Source: DASXKD01 sp963707905
GTDB taxonomy: Bacteria; Actinomycetota; Actinomycetes; Streptosporangiales; Streptosporangiaceae
Assembly (NCBI GenBank): GCA_963707905.1
Contig: CAVPSA010000055.1
Coordinates: 1-64,000 of the forward strand
Reading direction: 5' to 3'
Length of the DNA: 64,000 nucleotides
The translations under genes were made by a program, and so were the position numbers. Position 1 is the first letter of the stretch. Every line of letters begins with the position of its first letter. Below, one piece after another: positions 1 through 7,267 of the stretch. The notes under the pieces were generated by a model, which searched no databases, was not told where the DNA came from, and saw nothing but the letters and a program-made list of their open reading frames with translations.

Positions 1-95
1 GCGGCGACGCCTTCGCCGGCGCCGCCGCGACTCCGTTCGCGGTGATGCAGGCAACCCTGACCGCTCTCTACGACCGCCCCAGCGTCCAGCACTGA
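1..95 (+). CDS. C-terminal end of an unidentified protein (partial)
   Basis: An open frame enters from the left edge and stops at TGA 93-95, giving the last 30 residues of a protein (ending ALYDRPSVQH). The segment is alanine-rich with a helical look and shows no motif that identifies a family. It is followed within 20 bases by a strong GC-rich hairpin, which supports a genuine gene end here. The function cannot be assigned from this fragment. Confidence 0.55.
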   Translation, partial: GDAFAGAAATPFAVMQATLTALYDRPSVQH

Positions 96-110
96 CGCGG
101 TGAACGAGCC

Positions 111-145
111 ATGGCCCGGCCGGGGCGATCGCCCGGCCGGGCCAT
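111..145. terminator. perfect 14-bp hairpin, likely terminator
   Basis: ATGGCCCGGCCGGG at 111-124 pairs perfectly with CCCGGCCGGGCCAT at 132-145 around a seven-base loop. It lies 16 bases after the stop codon of the gene entering from the left and faces the minus-strand genes on the right, so it may act in both directions. No U-tract follows, which is usual for high-GC actinobacterial terminators. Confidence 0.6.
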
Positions 146-187
146 GGGTGATGACAGAGGCGCCGGTCTCTCCCGGCACCTGAGCGG

Positions 188-201
188 CTAGTGAGCCGGT
201 T
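188..201. repeat. IS630 left terminal inverted repeat
   Basis: CTAGTGAGCCGGTT, the exact reverse complement of 3862-3875. The transposase stop codon TAG (188-190, minus strand) and the presumed TA target duplication both lie inside it. Confidence 0.85.
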
Positions 202-388
202 CGGAGATGCGTCGGCAGTAGCGGCAGATGCGGTCGATGATCTGGTCGGCGGTCTTGGTCCATTTGAAGGGGCGGGCGTCTTCGTTCCAGAGCTTGATCC
301 ACTCTTCGAGCGCATTGGTGAGCTCATCGAGGGAGCAGAACACCCCGCGTTCGAGGCAGCGCCGCTGCAATTCGGCCAGCCAGCGCTC
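188..388 (-). CDS. IS630 transposase, 3' exon (C-terminal 66 residues)
   Basis: This is the second exon of the split transposase. Directly after the predicted intron end the minus strand reads GAG CGC TGG (ERW), then continues to a C-terminus containing FKWTKTADQI and ending RRISEPAH. The FxWTKTA motif is the usual tail of IS630 transposases. The first codon, GAG, supplies the expected third acidic residue of the DDE triad. The frame joins the 5' exon without gap or overlap and gives a 361-residue protein, the normal length. Its first ATG-like internal start (at 370) would make only a useless 60-residue fragment. Confidence 0.82.
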   Translation of the reverse strand, partial: ERWLAELQRRCLERGVFCSLDELTNALEEWIKLWNEDARPFKWTKTADQIIDRICRYCRRISEPAH

Positions 389-394
389 GTCGGG

Positions 395-421
395 TAACCC
401 CGGCGCGTCGCCGCGCCGGGG
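395..421 (-). ncRNA. group II intron domain VI
   Basis: A perfect 10-bp stem (398-407 with 412-421) closes a four-base loop. It is followed on the minus strand by TTACCCGAC. The A at 395 is unpaired beside the stem base and lies seven nucleotides from the intron 3' end, the expected place of the branch-point adenosine. Confidence 0.7.
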
Positions 422-429
422 TCCCCTCA

Positions 430-465
430 GAACCGGCCGTGCCCGCTTTCCGGGCAGCTCGGCTC
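430..465 (-). ncRNA. group II intron domain V (catalytic hairpin)
   Basis: The minus strand begins GAGCCGAGC, has a GAAA tetraloop capped by CCCG/CGGG pairs, and ends GCCGGTTC. This is the layout of the ~34-36 nt domain V at the heart of the ribozyme, including the AGC of the catalytic triad in the 5' strand. The maturase stop codon TGA overlaps its first two bases. Confidence 0.82.
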
Positions 466-2218
466 AAGCAAACCCTGGAGGCTCGCTGCCGGGCAGAAGG
501 GCTGGGCTGATGCCGCTGCCGATCCGGCTGCAGCAGTGGGCGTGGATGAGATGGTGGGCGGCGGGTTCGTCCGGCGTGCCGGGGTCCGTCACGCTGGTGA
601 TCGCGTGTTTGCGGATCGCCTTGCGCGTGGCGGTGTGCCACTGTTGCCACTCGGCCGGGTCTTGCGGCTGGTGGTCGGCGTGCAGCAGCAGTCCCCGGCA
701 AAGCGGGCACCGGCCGCGCTGGCGGCGCAGCAGGTGCCAGGTGGCCGGGTCCACCGGGAGCCGGGTGCGGCGGCGCCGCTGGTCCCAGTACCCGGTGAGG
801 GCGGGGTCGTCGGGGGACGCCCGCCCTGCGACCATGCGGTGCCGGACGATTTTCGTCCAGGCGAACTTGCGGAGGTAGAAGCCGGTGTCCCGGCTGCCGA
901 ACACCCACTTGTCTTGCCTGGCCGGGTTGAACATGCCGAAGTGCCGGGTGATGATCCAGCGTTTCGGCTTGCCCGGGTGGGAGAACCTGGCCCACTTCCA
1001 GGCCAGTCTCCACAGGTGGGCATCCAGCGCGTTATAGGCGCGCTTGGACACCCCGATCCGGTAATAAGCAGCCCACCCGGTGATGATCGGGTTGAGCCTG
1101 GCGATCACCGCGTCGGCGTTGGCCCCTCGCAGGGCCTTGACCTCCTTGGACAACCGCCTCCGGATCCGCCGCAGCGCATCCTTGCTCGGCTTGGTCAGCA
1201 GCTTCCCCCGGTAACGGCGGATCTCGAAGCCCAGGAAATCCACCCCCTGATCGAGGTGGGTAATACGGGTCTTGGCCTCGTTGAAAGCCAGGCCCCTGGG
1301 CTCCAGCCACCGGGCGAGCCGCTGTTTGACGTGTTCGGCCTGCTCACGGGTGTGACACAAGGCGAGCACATCATCGGCGTACCTCACCAGGACCGGGGAA
1401 CCGGGAACGGAGCGCAGGGTGCCGCCTTCCCAGTACCTGACCCCGGCCGCCTCTTCCATGCCGTGCAATGCCACGTTCATCAAGCACGGGCTGATCACCC
1501 CGCCCTGAGGCGTTCCCTCCCCGGTCGGGGCGAACCGGCCGTCCTCGATCACGCCCGCCTTGAGCCACCGGCGCACCAGTCCCCGGGCGGGGAAGGTACC
1601 CAGCGAGGCGAGGATGTGATCATGGCTGAGCCGGTCGAATGCCGCCTCCAGGTCCGCGTCCAGCACCCACAGCCGCCTGGCATCCCGGCGGGATGCGGTG
1701 GTGTGGATGGCCACGATCGCGTCATGGCAGCCGCGGCCGGGCCGGAAGCCGTAGGACCTCGGCTCGAACCGGGCCTCCCACTCAGGTTCCAGCGCGGCCG
1801 CCGTCAGGGCTTGGAGCGCCCTGTCGGCGATCACGGGAATTCCGAGCGGGCGGCGGCGCCCGTTGCTCTTGGGCACATACACCCGCCGGACAGGACGAGG
1901 TGACCACGCGGCGGCCCCCTGCTGGACCCAGTCGGCCAGATCGGCCTTCTCCCAGCTCGCGAGCACGACCCGCCCATCCACCCCGGCCGTCCTGCGGCCA
2001 GCGTTGACCTCCGTCACCCGCCGCACGCTCACCAGAGCGTTACTGCGGGAACGGAGCATCAGCTTCTGCAGGTTACGGACCCTGGCAAGGTCCCCGGCCT
2101 GCGATGCCGCGAAGATCCGCCGTCTCAAACGCCGTACGTGCTCTTCGGCCTGGCCCCAGTCCACGCGGTCCCAGTCCAGGCCATCGTCCTCAGGTCCGTT
2201 CACCAGATCGGTGTCCAA
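464..2218 (-). CDS. ltrA: group II intron reverse transcriptase/maturase
   Basis: This 584-residue intron-encoded protein promotes splicing and target-primed reverse transcription. In order it shows an N-terminal RT0-like region (about 25-85), the RT core with GIPVIADRAL near 125 and the catalytic YADD near 280, a maturase (X) region around 330-440, and an HNH-like C-terminus. In the last part CPLC (about 505) and HLIHAHC (about 560) are the putative zinc and nuclease elements. The start is TTG at 2218, six bases after GAGGGA; a GTG at 2203 is the alternative. The reading frame runs right to domain V, so the 3' arm of domain IV is coding. No frameshift is seen, so the intron looks mobile. Confidence 0.9.
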   Translation of the reverse strand: MDTDLVNGPEDDGLDWDRVDWGQAEEHVRRLRRRIFAASQAGDLARVRNLQKLMLRSRSNALVSVRRVTEVNAGRRTAGVDGRVVLASWEKADLADWVQQGAAAWSPRPVRRVYVPKSNGRRRPLGIPVIADRALQALTAAALEPEWEARFEPRSYGFRPGRGCHDAIVAIHTTASRRDARRLWVLDADLEAAFDRLSHDHILASLGTFPARGLVRRWLKAGVIEDGRFAPTGEGTPQGGVISPCLMNVALHGMEEAAGVRYWEGGTLRSVPGSPVLVRYADDVLALCHTREQAEHVKQRLARWLEPRGLAFNEAKTRITHLDQGVDFLGFEIRRYRGKLLTKPSKDALRRIRRRLSKEVKALRGANADAVIARLNPIITGWAAYYRIGVSKRAYNALDAHLWRLAWKWARFSHPGKPKRWIITRHFGMFNPARQDKWVFGSRDTGFYLRKFAWTKIVRHRMVAGRASPDDPALTGYWDQRRRRTRLPVDPATWHLLRRQRGRCPLCRGLLLHADHQPQDPAEWQQWHTATRKAIRKHAITSVTDPGTPDEPAAHHLIHAHCCSRIGSGISPALLPGSEPPGFA

Positions 2219-2884
2219 CTTGTCCCTCGGTTCGGGCGTCCTGACGATCTTGTCCCCGCAGGCTCACCAGACCCGCGTCAGCGCTCTTTCGAGCCGGGCA
2301 ACAGCCCTATCCGGCCAGTTATGCGGGAACCGCTGGCGGAGGAGCCAGCATCCGGTCCCGTTTTCCTGCCGCCTTTCGGCCACCGGCATTCGCTTCCCGG
2401 GTCCTCCTGCGCCCGCTGGGGGATTCCGCTTCCCTCACGGTCGGCCTACCGGCGGCATCTCCCGCCGGACCCCATCGGGGTTGTCACGTTCCGCATGCGA
2501 TAGATGCGACCGGGGAGGGCGTCCTCTGAACCCCGGGGACAGTGGTGCGCTCCCGGCCGGCCAGGCACCACCCGGCCGGCACCTGCCGCCTTCCAACGGC
2601 CGGCCCCTGTTCTCCCGCCTCCTGCAACCCACCGGCGAGAGTGCTAATGACGAGGCGTCATCGAGGATTCACTCACGTTCACCCGTCCGGCCTTCCCCAG
2701 CCCGTAACTCCCGGATGGAACAGGAGCCCTTCGGCATTTCCCCGGGCTCCGCACCCCACGGTCACCCATGACGCACGCCGGGGCGGGGACGGTCCTTTGC
2801 GCACTGGACCGGGCACTACGCCGTCGACATCAATCGACCCTCCTTCGACGAGTTCCACTCATCACATGCGACCTCGTGTCGCAC

Positions 2885-3769
2885 GACCTGGTTGATCCAC
2901 GACGAGTACGTGGGAGTGAAGTGCAGCACGAACCGCGGATGGGCCAGCAGCCAGCGGTGCACCACTGGCGCTTTGTGGGTGGACAGGTTGTCGCAGATCA
3001 CGTGGACGGCCAGGCCGGGGCCGGTCTGGCGGTCGATCTGGTCCAGGAAGTCGCGGAAGTCCACCGCCCGGTGCTGGGCGGACAGCTTGCCGATCACCTT
3101 GCCGGTGGCGATGTTCAGCGCCGCGAACAGGTCGATCGTGCCGTGCCGCGCATAGTCGAAGCTGCGCCGCTCGGGCACCCCGGGCAGCATGGGCAGCACC
3201 GGGGCGGTGCGCTCCAGGGCCTGGATCTGCGGTTTTTCGTCCACGCTGAACACCACCGCGTGCTCGGGCGGGGCCAGGTACAGCCCCACCACGTCACGGA
3301 TCTTGTCAATCAGCAGCGGGTCCGGGGAGATCTTGAAGGTCTCGGTCCGCCACGGCTGCAGCCCGAACGCGCGCCAGATCCGCAGCACACTCGCTGGCGA
3401 GATGCCCACCTTCTTGGCCAGCTCCCGCTTGGACCAGTGCGTGCCACCTTCGGGCACCTCTTCCAGCGTGCGCACCACCACCTCCTCCACCTGGGCATCG
3501 GTGATGGTCCGCGGCACCCCCGGCCGCGGGTCATCGCTCAGCCCATCCAGCCGCTTCCGCAAAAAACGCGCCCGCCACTTGCTGACCATGCCCCGGTTGA
3601 CACCCAGCCGCGCCGCGACCGCGAGGTTGCTGCCGCCCTGCGCGCAGGCCAGCACGATCCGCGCCCGCAACGCCAGCCCCTGCGCGGTGCTCCGGCGCTT
3701 AGCCCAGTTCTCTAACGTCCGCCGCTCATGCTCAGACAGCACTAACGGCTCCAGTCTGGTATCTGCCAT
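2885..3769 (-). CDS. IS630 transposase, 5' exon (N-terminal 295 residues)
   Basis: It encodes the N-terminal helix-turn-helix region (HTH motifs near 35-70 and 85-130) and the first two acidic residues of the DDE catalytic domain: VDEKPQIQAL (about 165) and the D of VICDNLSTHK (about 245). It ends YSSWINQV, the conserved stretch that normally precedes the catalytic glutamate. Beyond 2885 the unspliced frame continues 22 residues into the intron and stops at 2816, giving a protein without the third catalytic residue. ATG at 3769 is preferred; an in-frame start at 3841 adds a 24-residue hydrophobic leader that the family lacks. Confidence 0.85.
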
Positions 3770-3861
3770 AACACCCAGCAGACCCCAGACCGCCAGCCCC
3801 GTCACCACCCCGCCAGTCATCTGAAACAGAACACGACTCAAGTGGTGACGGGAGGACTCAA

Positions 3862-3875
3862 AACCGGCTCACTAG
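3862..3875. repeat. IS630 right terminal inverted repeat
   Basis: AACCGGCTCACTAG, the exact reverse complement of 188-201. Its CTAG supplies the TAG stop of the adjacent secreted-protein gene on the minus strand. Confidence 0.85.
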
Positions 3876-4315
3876 GACAGGACCCGCACGTGCCTGGCGC
3901 CGGAATGCGACAGGGTGAAGTCCGAGTTGCCGCTGTACACGGCGTTGACCGGGTAACTGTGGTTCCGGACCGGCAGCGCCGTTGGTGACGGCGAGCAACT
4001 CCCCCTCCCCGCGCTGTCCAGCGTGATCGTGCATAGCACCATCGAGTGGAACCCGATCGTTACCGTCCCACCGGGTGTCCCGCTGGTACCGCGGATCCTG
4101 GCCTTCACCCTGACGTCGAAGACCACGTTCTGCTCGCTGCCGAAATGTGTCACGTGCCCAGCGATGGCAAGCCTGGTCAGGGACGGGCAGGTGCCGTAGC
4201 ACGACGATCCGCTGGTTCCAGCGTCCGCGGCCCCGAAGGCGACGCTGCTCACACCCGCCGCCAGGAACGCCGACGCGAGAACTGCGAAACCGAGCCTGGA
4301 GCGCCTAAAGCGCAT
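3872..4315 (-). CDS. secreted Ig-like (Big_3-type) domain protein
   Basis: 147 residues. An arginine-rich start and hydrophobic stretch (about 8-30, ending SVAFGAADA) form a signal peptide. The mature part matches one bacterial Ig-like repeat: GGTVTI at about 83, then a cysteine in CTITLDSAGRGSC, LPVRNHSYPVNAVYSGNSDF near 115-135. Such repeats occur in cell-wall or extracellular proteins of actinobacteria. The gene ends VRVLS-TAG where the TAG belongs to the IS630 target site. Rejoining the flanks without the IS restores the same TAG, so the insertion did not truncate the protein. A single repeat is short for this class; the binding target is unknown. Confidence 0.75.
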   Translation of the reverse strand: MRFRRSRLGFAVLASAFLAAGVSSVAFGAADAGTSGSSCYGTCPSLTRLAIAGHVTHFGSEQNVVFDVRVKARIRGTSGTPGGTVTIGFHSMVLCTITLDSAGRGSCSPSPTALPVRNHSYPVNAVYSGNSDFTLSHSGARHVRVLS

Positions 4316-4335
4316 TGAACCTATGGGTCGAATGA

Positions 4336-5135
4336 GGGTTATTCAGCCAGCTTGTAGAAGTGCAGGGCGATGACGGCTGAGATAGTCTCTGTGAACGTTT
4401 CGATCGGTCGCCGGTAGTCGGTGTGCATGATTCGCCAGGTTTTGAAGTTCGCGATGACCTGCTCGATCACGTAGCGGATTCTGTTGATCTGCTTGTTGAA
4501 TTCTTTCTGCCAAGCCAGGAGTTTGCCTCCTTGCGGCTTCTTGAAGGGGGTGAGCATGCCCTTGCCCACGAACCCCTTGTCGCCGATAAATTCCGGAGGG
4601 TTGTCCGTGTCGATTACTCCGGATTCGTCCAGGCAGTAGGCGTCGTGATGTCGGCCCTCGACCGGATCAGATATCCAGGAAAGGTGCCCATGAAGATTGC
4701 AGGCGACCAGTACGAGCATTCCGGTTGTCTTATGCTTGCCGGAGTACAGTTCCGGATGGGATCGCCATGACCAGCACGGCAGCAGGGTGCCATCCATGAA
4801 GTACTGCGCCTTGCCGCCCAGGTCTTCGGCTGTGGGGATGTATTCACGAAGCGCTTGCACTAGCAGAGGTGTAATGGCCGAGATGGCACGGCTGATCGTG
4901 GGCTGCGAGACGCCGTAGTCTTCAGCTATTTCCGCCTGTGTCCGGTTTCTGCGCAGATACGTAAGGGTGACGGCGAGCGCCTTGCGCGGCCCGAGTATCG
5001 GCGGCCATTTGCGCATCCCGGGCCTAATGCCGCGGGCTTCGATTATCGCGCACAGGTCTGCTACCTGAGCTTTGGTTAGTCCGGTGGTATGATACATGTG
5101 CGGCCTGTTTCTTTGGGATTGAGTTGTGGTAACCC
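4336..5135 (-). mobile_element. IS5-type insertion sequence (about 0.8 kb)
   Basis: One complete transposase gene fills this interval. Short imperfect terminal inverted repeats may be present: GGGTTA at 4336-4341 (overlapping the transposase stop) and its complement TAACCC at 5130-5135. The core match is only six bases and I see no convincing target duplication, so the exact ends are uncertain by some tens of bases. Confidence 0.55.
4339..5097 (-). CDS. IS5-family DDE transposase (DDE_Tnp_4 type)
   Basis: 252 residues, complete. The N-terminal half has a helix-turn-helix (RTQAEIAEDYGVSQPTISR, about 54-72). The catalytic part carries the first Asp in FMDGTLLPC (about 99), a second in ISDPVEGRHHDAY (about 142-154) and GDKGF (about 173), and a C-terminal region with YVIEQVIANFKTWR where the glutamate of the triad is expected. 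This is the HARBI1-like DDE superfamily endonuclease found in small IS5-group elements of actinobacteria. Base composition is visibly lower in GC than the neighbouring genes, consistent with recent arrival. Confidence 0.85.
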   Translation of the reverse strand: MYHTTGLTKAQVADLCAIIEARGIRPGMRKWPPILGPRKALAVTLTYLRRNRTQAEIAEDYGVSQPTISRAISAITPLLVQALREYIPTAEDLGGKAQYFMDGTLLPCWSWRSHPELYSGKHKTTGMLVLVACNLHGHLSWISDPVEGRHHDAYCLDESGVIDTDNPPEFIGDKGFVGKGMLTPFKKPQGGKLLAWQKEFNKQINRIRYVIEQVIANFKTWRIMHTDYRRPIETFTETISAVIALHFYKLAE

Positions 5136-5300
5136 CATCCTTTCGAGAAGCAGGTCAACAAGATCCGGGCCGTGATCGAGAGAGTCATCGCCGACTTCAA
5201 GACGTGGCGCATTATGCACACCGACTACCGCCGCCCCATCGACACGTTTGCAACAACTATCTCAGCCGTTATCGGTCTGCACTTCTGGAGAGAGGCGTGA
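5133..5300 (+). pseudogene. C-terminal fragment of a second IS5-type transposase
   Basis: The plus strand reads 54 codons ending TGA at 5298-5300. They contain EKQVNKIRAVIERVIADF and HTDYRRPIDTF, close to the C-terminus of the intact IS5 transposase at 4339-5097 (which has YVIEQVIANFK and HTDYRRPIETF). An in-frame TAA at 5130-5132 precedes it and the first ~200 residues are missing. It is therefore the remnant of a related but not identical copy lying in the opposite orientation, cut off where the intact element now ends. Confidence 0.8.
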
Positions 5301-5844
5301 ATAACTCATTGTTAACCTCCTCGCGGAACCATAGCACCGGCCATTGAGGCATGCAATCACGGGCGCAATTAAGGGCGTAGCCTAGATATACCTTATGTCC
5401 CAGTAAAACCGGAAACATCTAGGCTTCCTCTAGAATGGCGGCCCGGCGTCCGCCCTGCGGTTGAAATTGGCAAGTCAAGTTGCGAGCGCTTAGGGCGGCC
5501 GTAAGCGCACCCAATCGCCTTTAAAATGCGACAGATGGCACGATGCGGCATTCCATCGGCTATACGAGTGATCGCTCGTATCGGAGACGGCACCTTTCCG
5601 CTTAATCCGGGCGATCGATCGCTGTGCCAGTAAATTCACCTGCGGACGAGAATCGGAGATCGTCTTCACGTGAGCGATCTTCCGATAACATCAACCCCCG
5701 CGGTCTTAAAGAAGGAGTTGGCTATGCGCATGTCTGTTACCAACTGGCTATGAGTATATCTGTTAACAGGTTGGTTTATGTGCACTGGTAGCGGGCGAAT
5801 TGTGACCTCCCCAGTTCACTCAACTCGACTCAGGGAAGTGAAGC
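5301..5844. other. gene-free, lower-GC region
   Basis: About 540 bases without a credible gene. GC content falls well below the flanks. It contains small palindromes, GCGATCGATCGC at 5611-5622 and CTGTTAACAG near 5760-5770, and several TTAA/TATA-rich stretches that could hold the promoter of the polysaccharide cluster to the right. It probably also contains debris from earlier insertions next to the IS fragment. I see no RNA gene. Confidence 0.5.
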
Positions 5845-7260
5845 ATGCGCGTGGTCCAGCGGTCAGGGAGCCGGATCAGAACGGCCCTGCTGTGCCGCCG
5901 GGTTGGCGATCCACGGCGCGCGCATTATGACAAAGCCGGGAATGTTCTCGTACGCGAGCCTGAAGAGGCCGCCGGTCAGGCCCTGGTCTCCGAAGGCCGC
6001 CATCGCCGTAACCTGCGACGGCGCATCCTCCCCGGGATACTAAGCCGCGGTGGCTGGTCCTTCATGGTCGCCACGGCGGGGGTTAACGGTCTCAACTTCC
6101 TCTTCCACCTCCTGATCAGCCGTCTGCTTGGCCCGTCGGGCTACGGAGCGCTCGGCGCTGTGCTGCAAGTCATATCTGTGCTGGCCGTCCCGCTCGGCGC
6201 GGTACAGCTCGCCGTGACGCAGGCCGTCGCCTCTGGCACAGGCAATAAACGGATGTCGCTGCGCAGCTTGACTGTGAAGGCCGCGCTCTGGGGACTCGGG
6301 GCGATGGCTGGTTACTGGGTTCTGTCACCGCTGATCGATGGTTACTTGAACCTGACAGTCGCCCGTTATGGACCTGGCCATGGCTGTTTGGATTCCCGTC
6401 GCGGTCGTCGGCGCTGTCCTGCAGGGTGCGCTGCTCGGGGAGCTGCGCTTTAAGCCGGTCGCCGTCGCCACGTTCTTCGGCGGCGGTGCGCTGCGGCTGG
6501 CCAGTGGTGTCCTGCTCGTCTCGGCCGGCTTCGGGCTGGGGGGCGCTGTGGCGGCGACGGTGGTCGGCCAGGTATTCACTACCGCGGCGCTCCTGCTGGT
6601 CGCGAGGCGGGAGGTATTCGCCAAGGGACTTGAGCCGGTGCGGATCTCCCTGCGCGACGCCGTGCTGTCGATCGCCGCGCTCGCCGGGTACACCACGCTG
6701 ACCGGGATCGATATTTCTGGCCCGTCACTATCTCGTGCCCGTCGCTGCGGGTCGCTACGCGGCTGCGGCGATCGCGGGCCACATCGCCTTGTTACCTGCC
6801 CGGAGCGCTCGTGACAGTGGCCTTTCCGCGGCTTGCCTCCGCTAACGCCACCGGCATCAGCGCCCGAAAGACTCTCACCGAGACGCTCGGGCTGGTCACC
6901 ATCATCGGGCTCGCGGCCTTCGCTGTCCTTGCAGCAATGCCCGGCGTAGTCGTCGATGTGCTCTTCGGCTCGGAGTATCGCGGCGCCGCGAGCATCGTCG
7001 GGATCATCGCCCTGATTTCCGTTCTCTTCGGCATCGTCGGCGTGCTCACCTACTTCCACATCGCCCGGCGCTCGGTGGCCGCCTTGTACAGCTGGGCCGG
7101 GGTCGCACTCGTATGGGTGCTGGTGGCCGTGCTGCATGGCGGGATGGAAACCATCGCGGACTCCATGCTGGCGGCTAGCGGGTTCGTGGTGGTGGCCTTG
7201 TCTCTCCCGGCCTTGGCAGCGGTCGTGCGGCCGGTGCTCTGGCGCAGCCGCGCTGAGCGA
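5845..7260 (+). pseudogene. polysaccharide flippase (Wzx/MVF type), frameshifted
   Basis: Membrane protein expected to flip lipid-linked oligosaccharides. The N-terminus (frame of 5845) has GGWSFMVATAGVNGLNFLF and RLLGPSGYGALGA, the usual first two helices of oligosaccharide flippases. Coding sense then moves at about 6365 to the frame of 6368 (AVWIPVAVVGAVLQGALLGE), at about 6715 to a third frame (ARHYLVPVAAGRYAAAAIAG) and at about 6800 to the frame of 6811 (PGALVTVAFPRLASANATG through PVLWRSR). All three shifts are in the same direction. Either the gene is dead or the sequence contains three errors within 450 bases. It heads a polysaccharide cluster. Confidence 0.75.
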
Positions 7261-7267
7261 CGGCTCC

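Larger units (their letters stand above)
389..2884 (-). mobile_element. group II intron inserted in the IS630 transposase
   Basis: The minus strand starts with GTGCGAC at 2884, matching the GUGYG 5' consensus, and ends with ...TTACCCGAC at 389, matching the AY 3' end. It holds a recognisable domain V (430-465), a hairpin domain VI (395-421) with a candidate branch-point A at 395, seven nucleotides from the 3' end, and a reverse transcriptase/maturase gene. About 660 nt upstream of that gene (2219-2884) would form ribozyme domains I-III. Excision at these ends rejoins the transposase codons GTC and GAG in frame, which independently confirms both boundaries. The intron lies in the sense orientation, as needed for splicing. 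Confidence 0.88.
188..3875 (-). mobile_element. IS630-family insertion sequence carrying a group II intron
   Basis: Perfect 14-bp terminal inverted repeats (CTAGTGAGCCGGTT at 188-201 and its complement at 3862-3875) bound the element, each end containing the TA dinucleotide that IS630/Tc1-type elements duplicate. Removing the internal group II intron (389-2884, 2496 bp) leaves about 1.19 kb, the normal size for the family. The single transposase gene fills the element on the minus strand, and its TAG stop lies inside the left inverted repeat. The element sits at the stop codon of the neighbouring secreted-protein gene. Confidence 0.85.
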
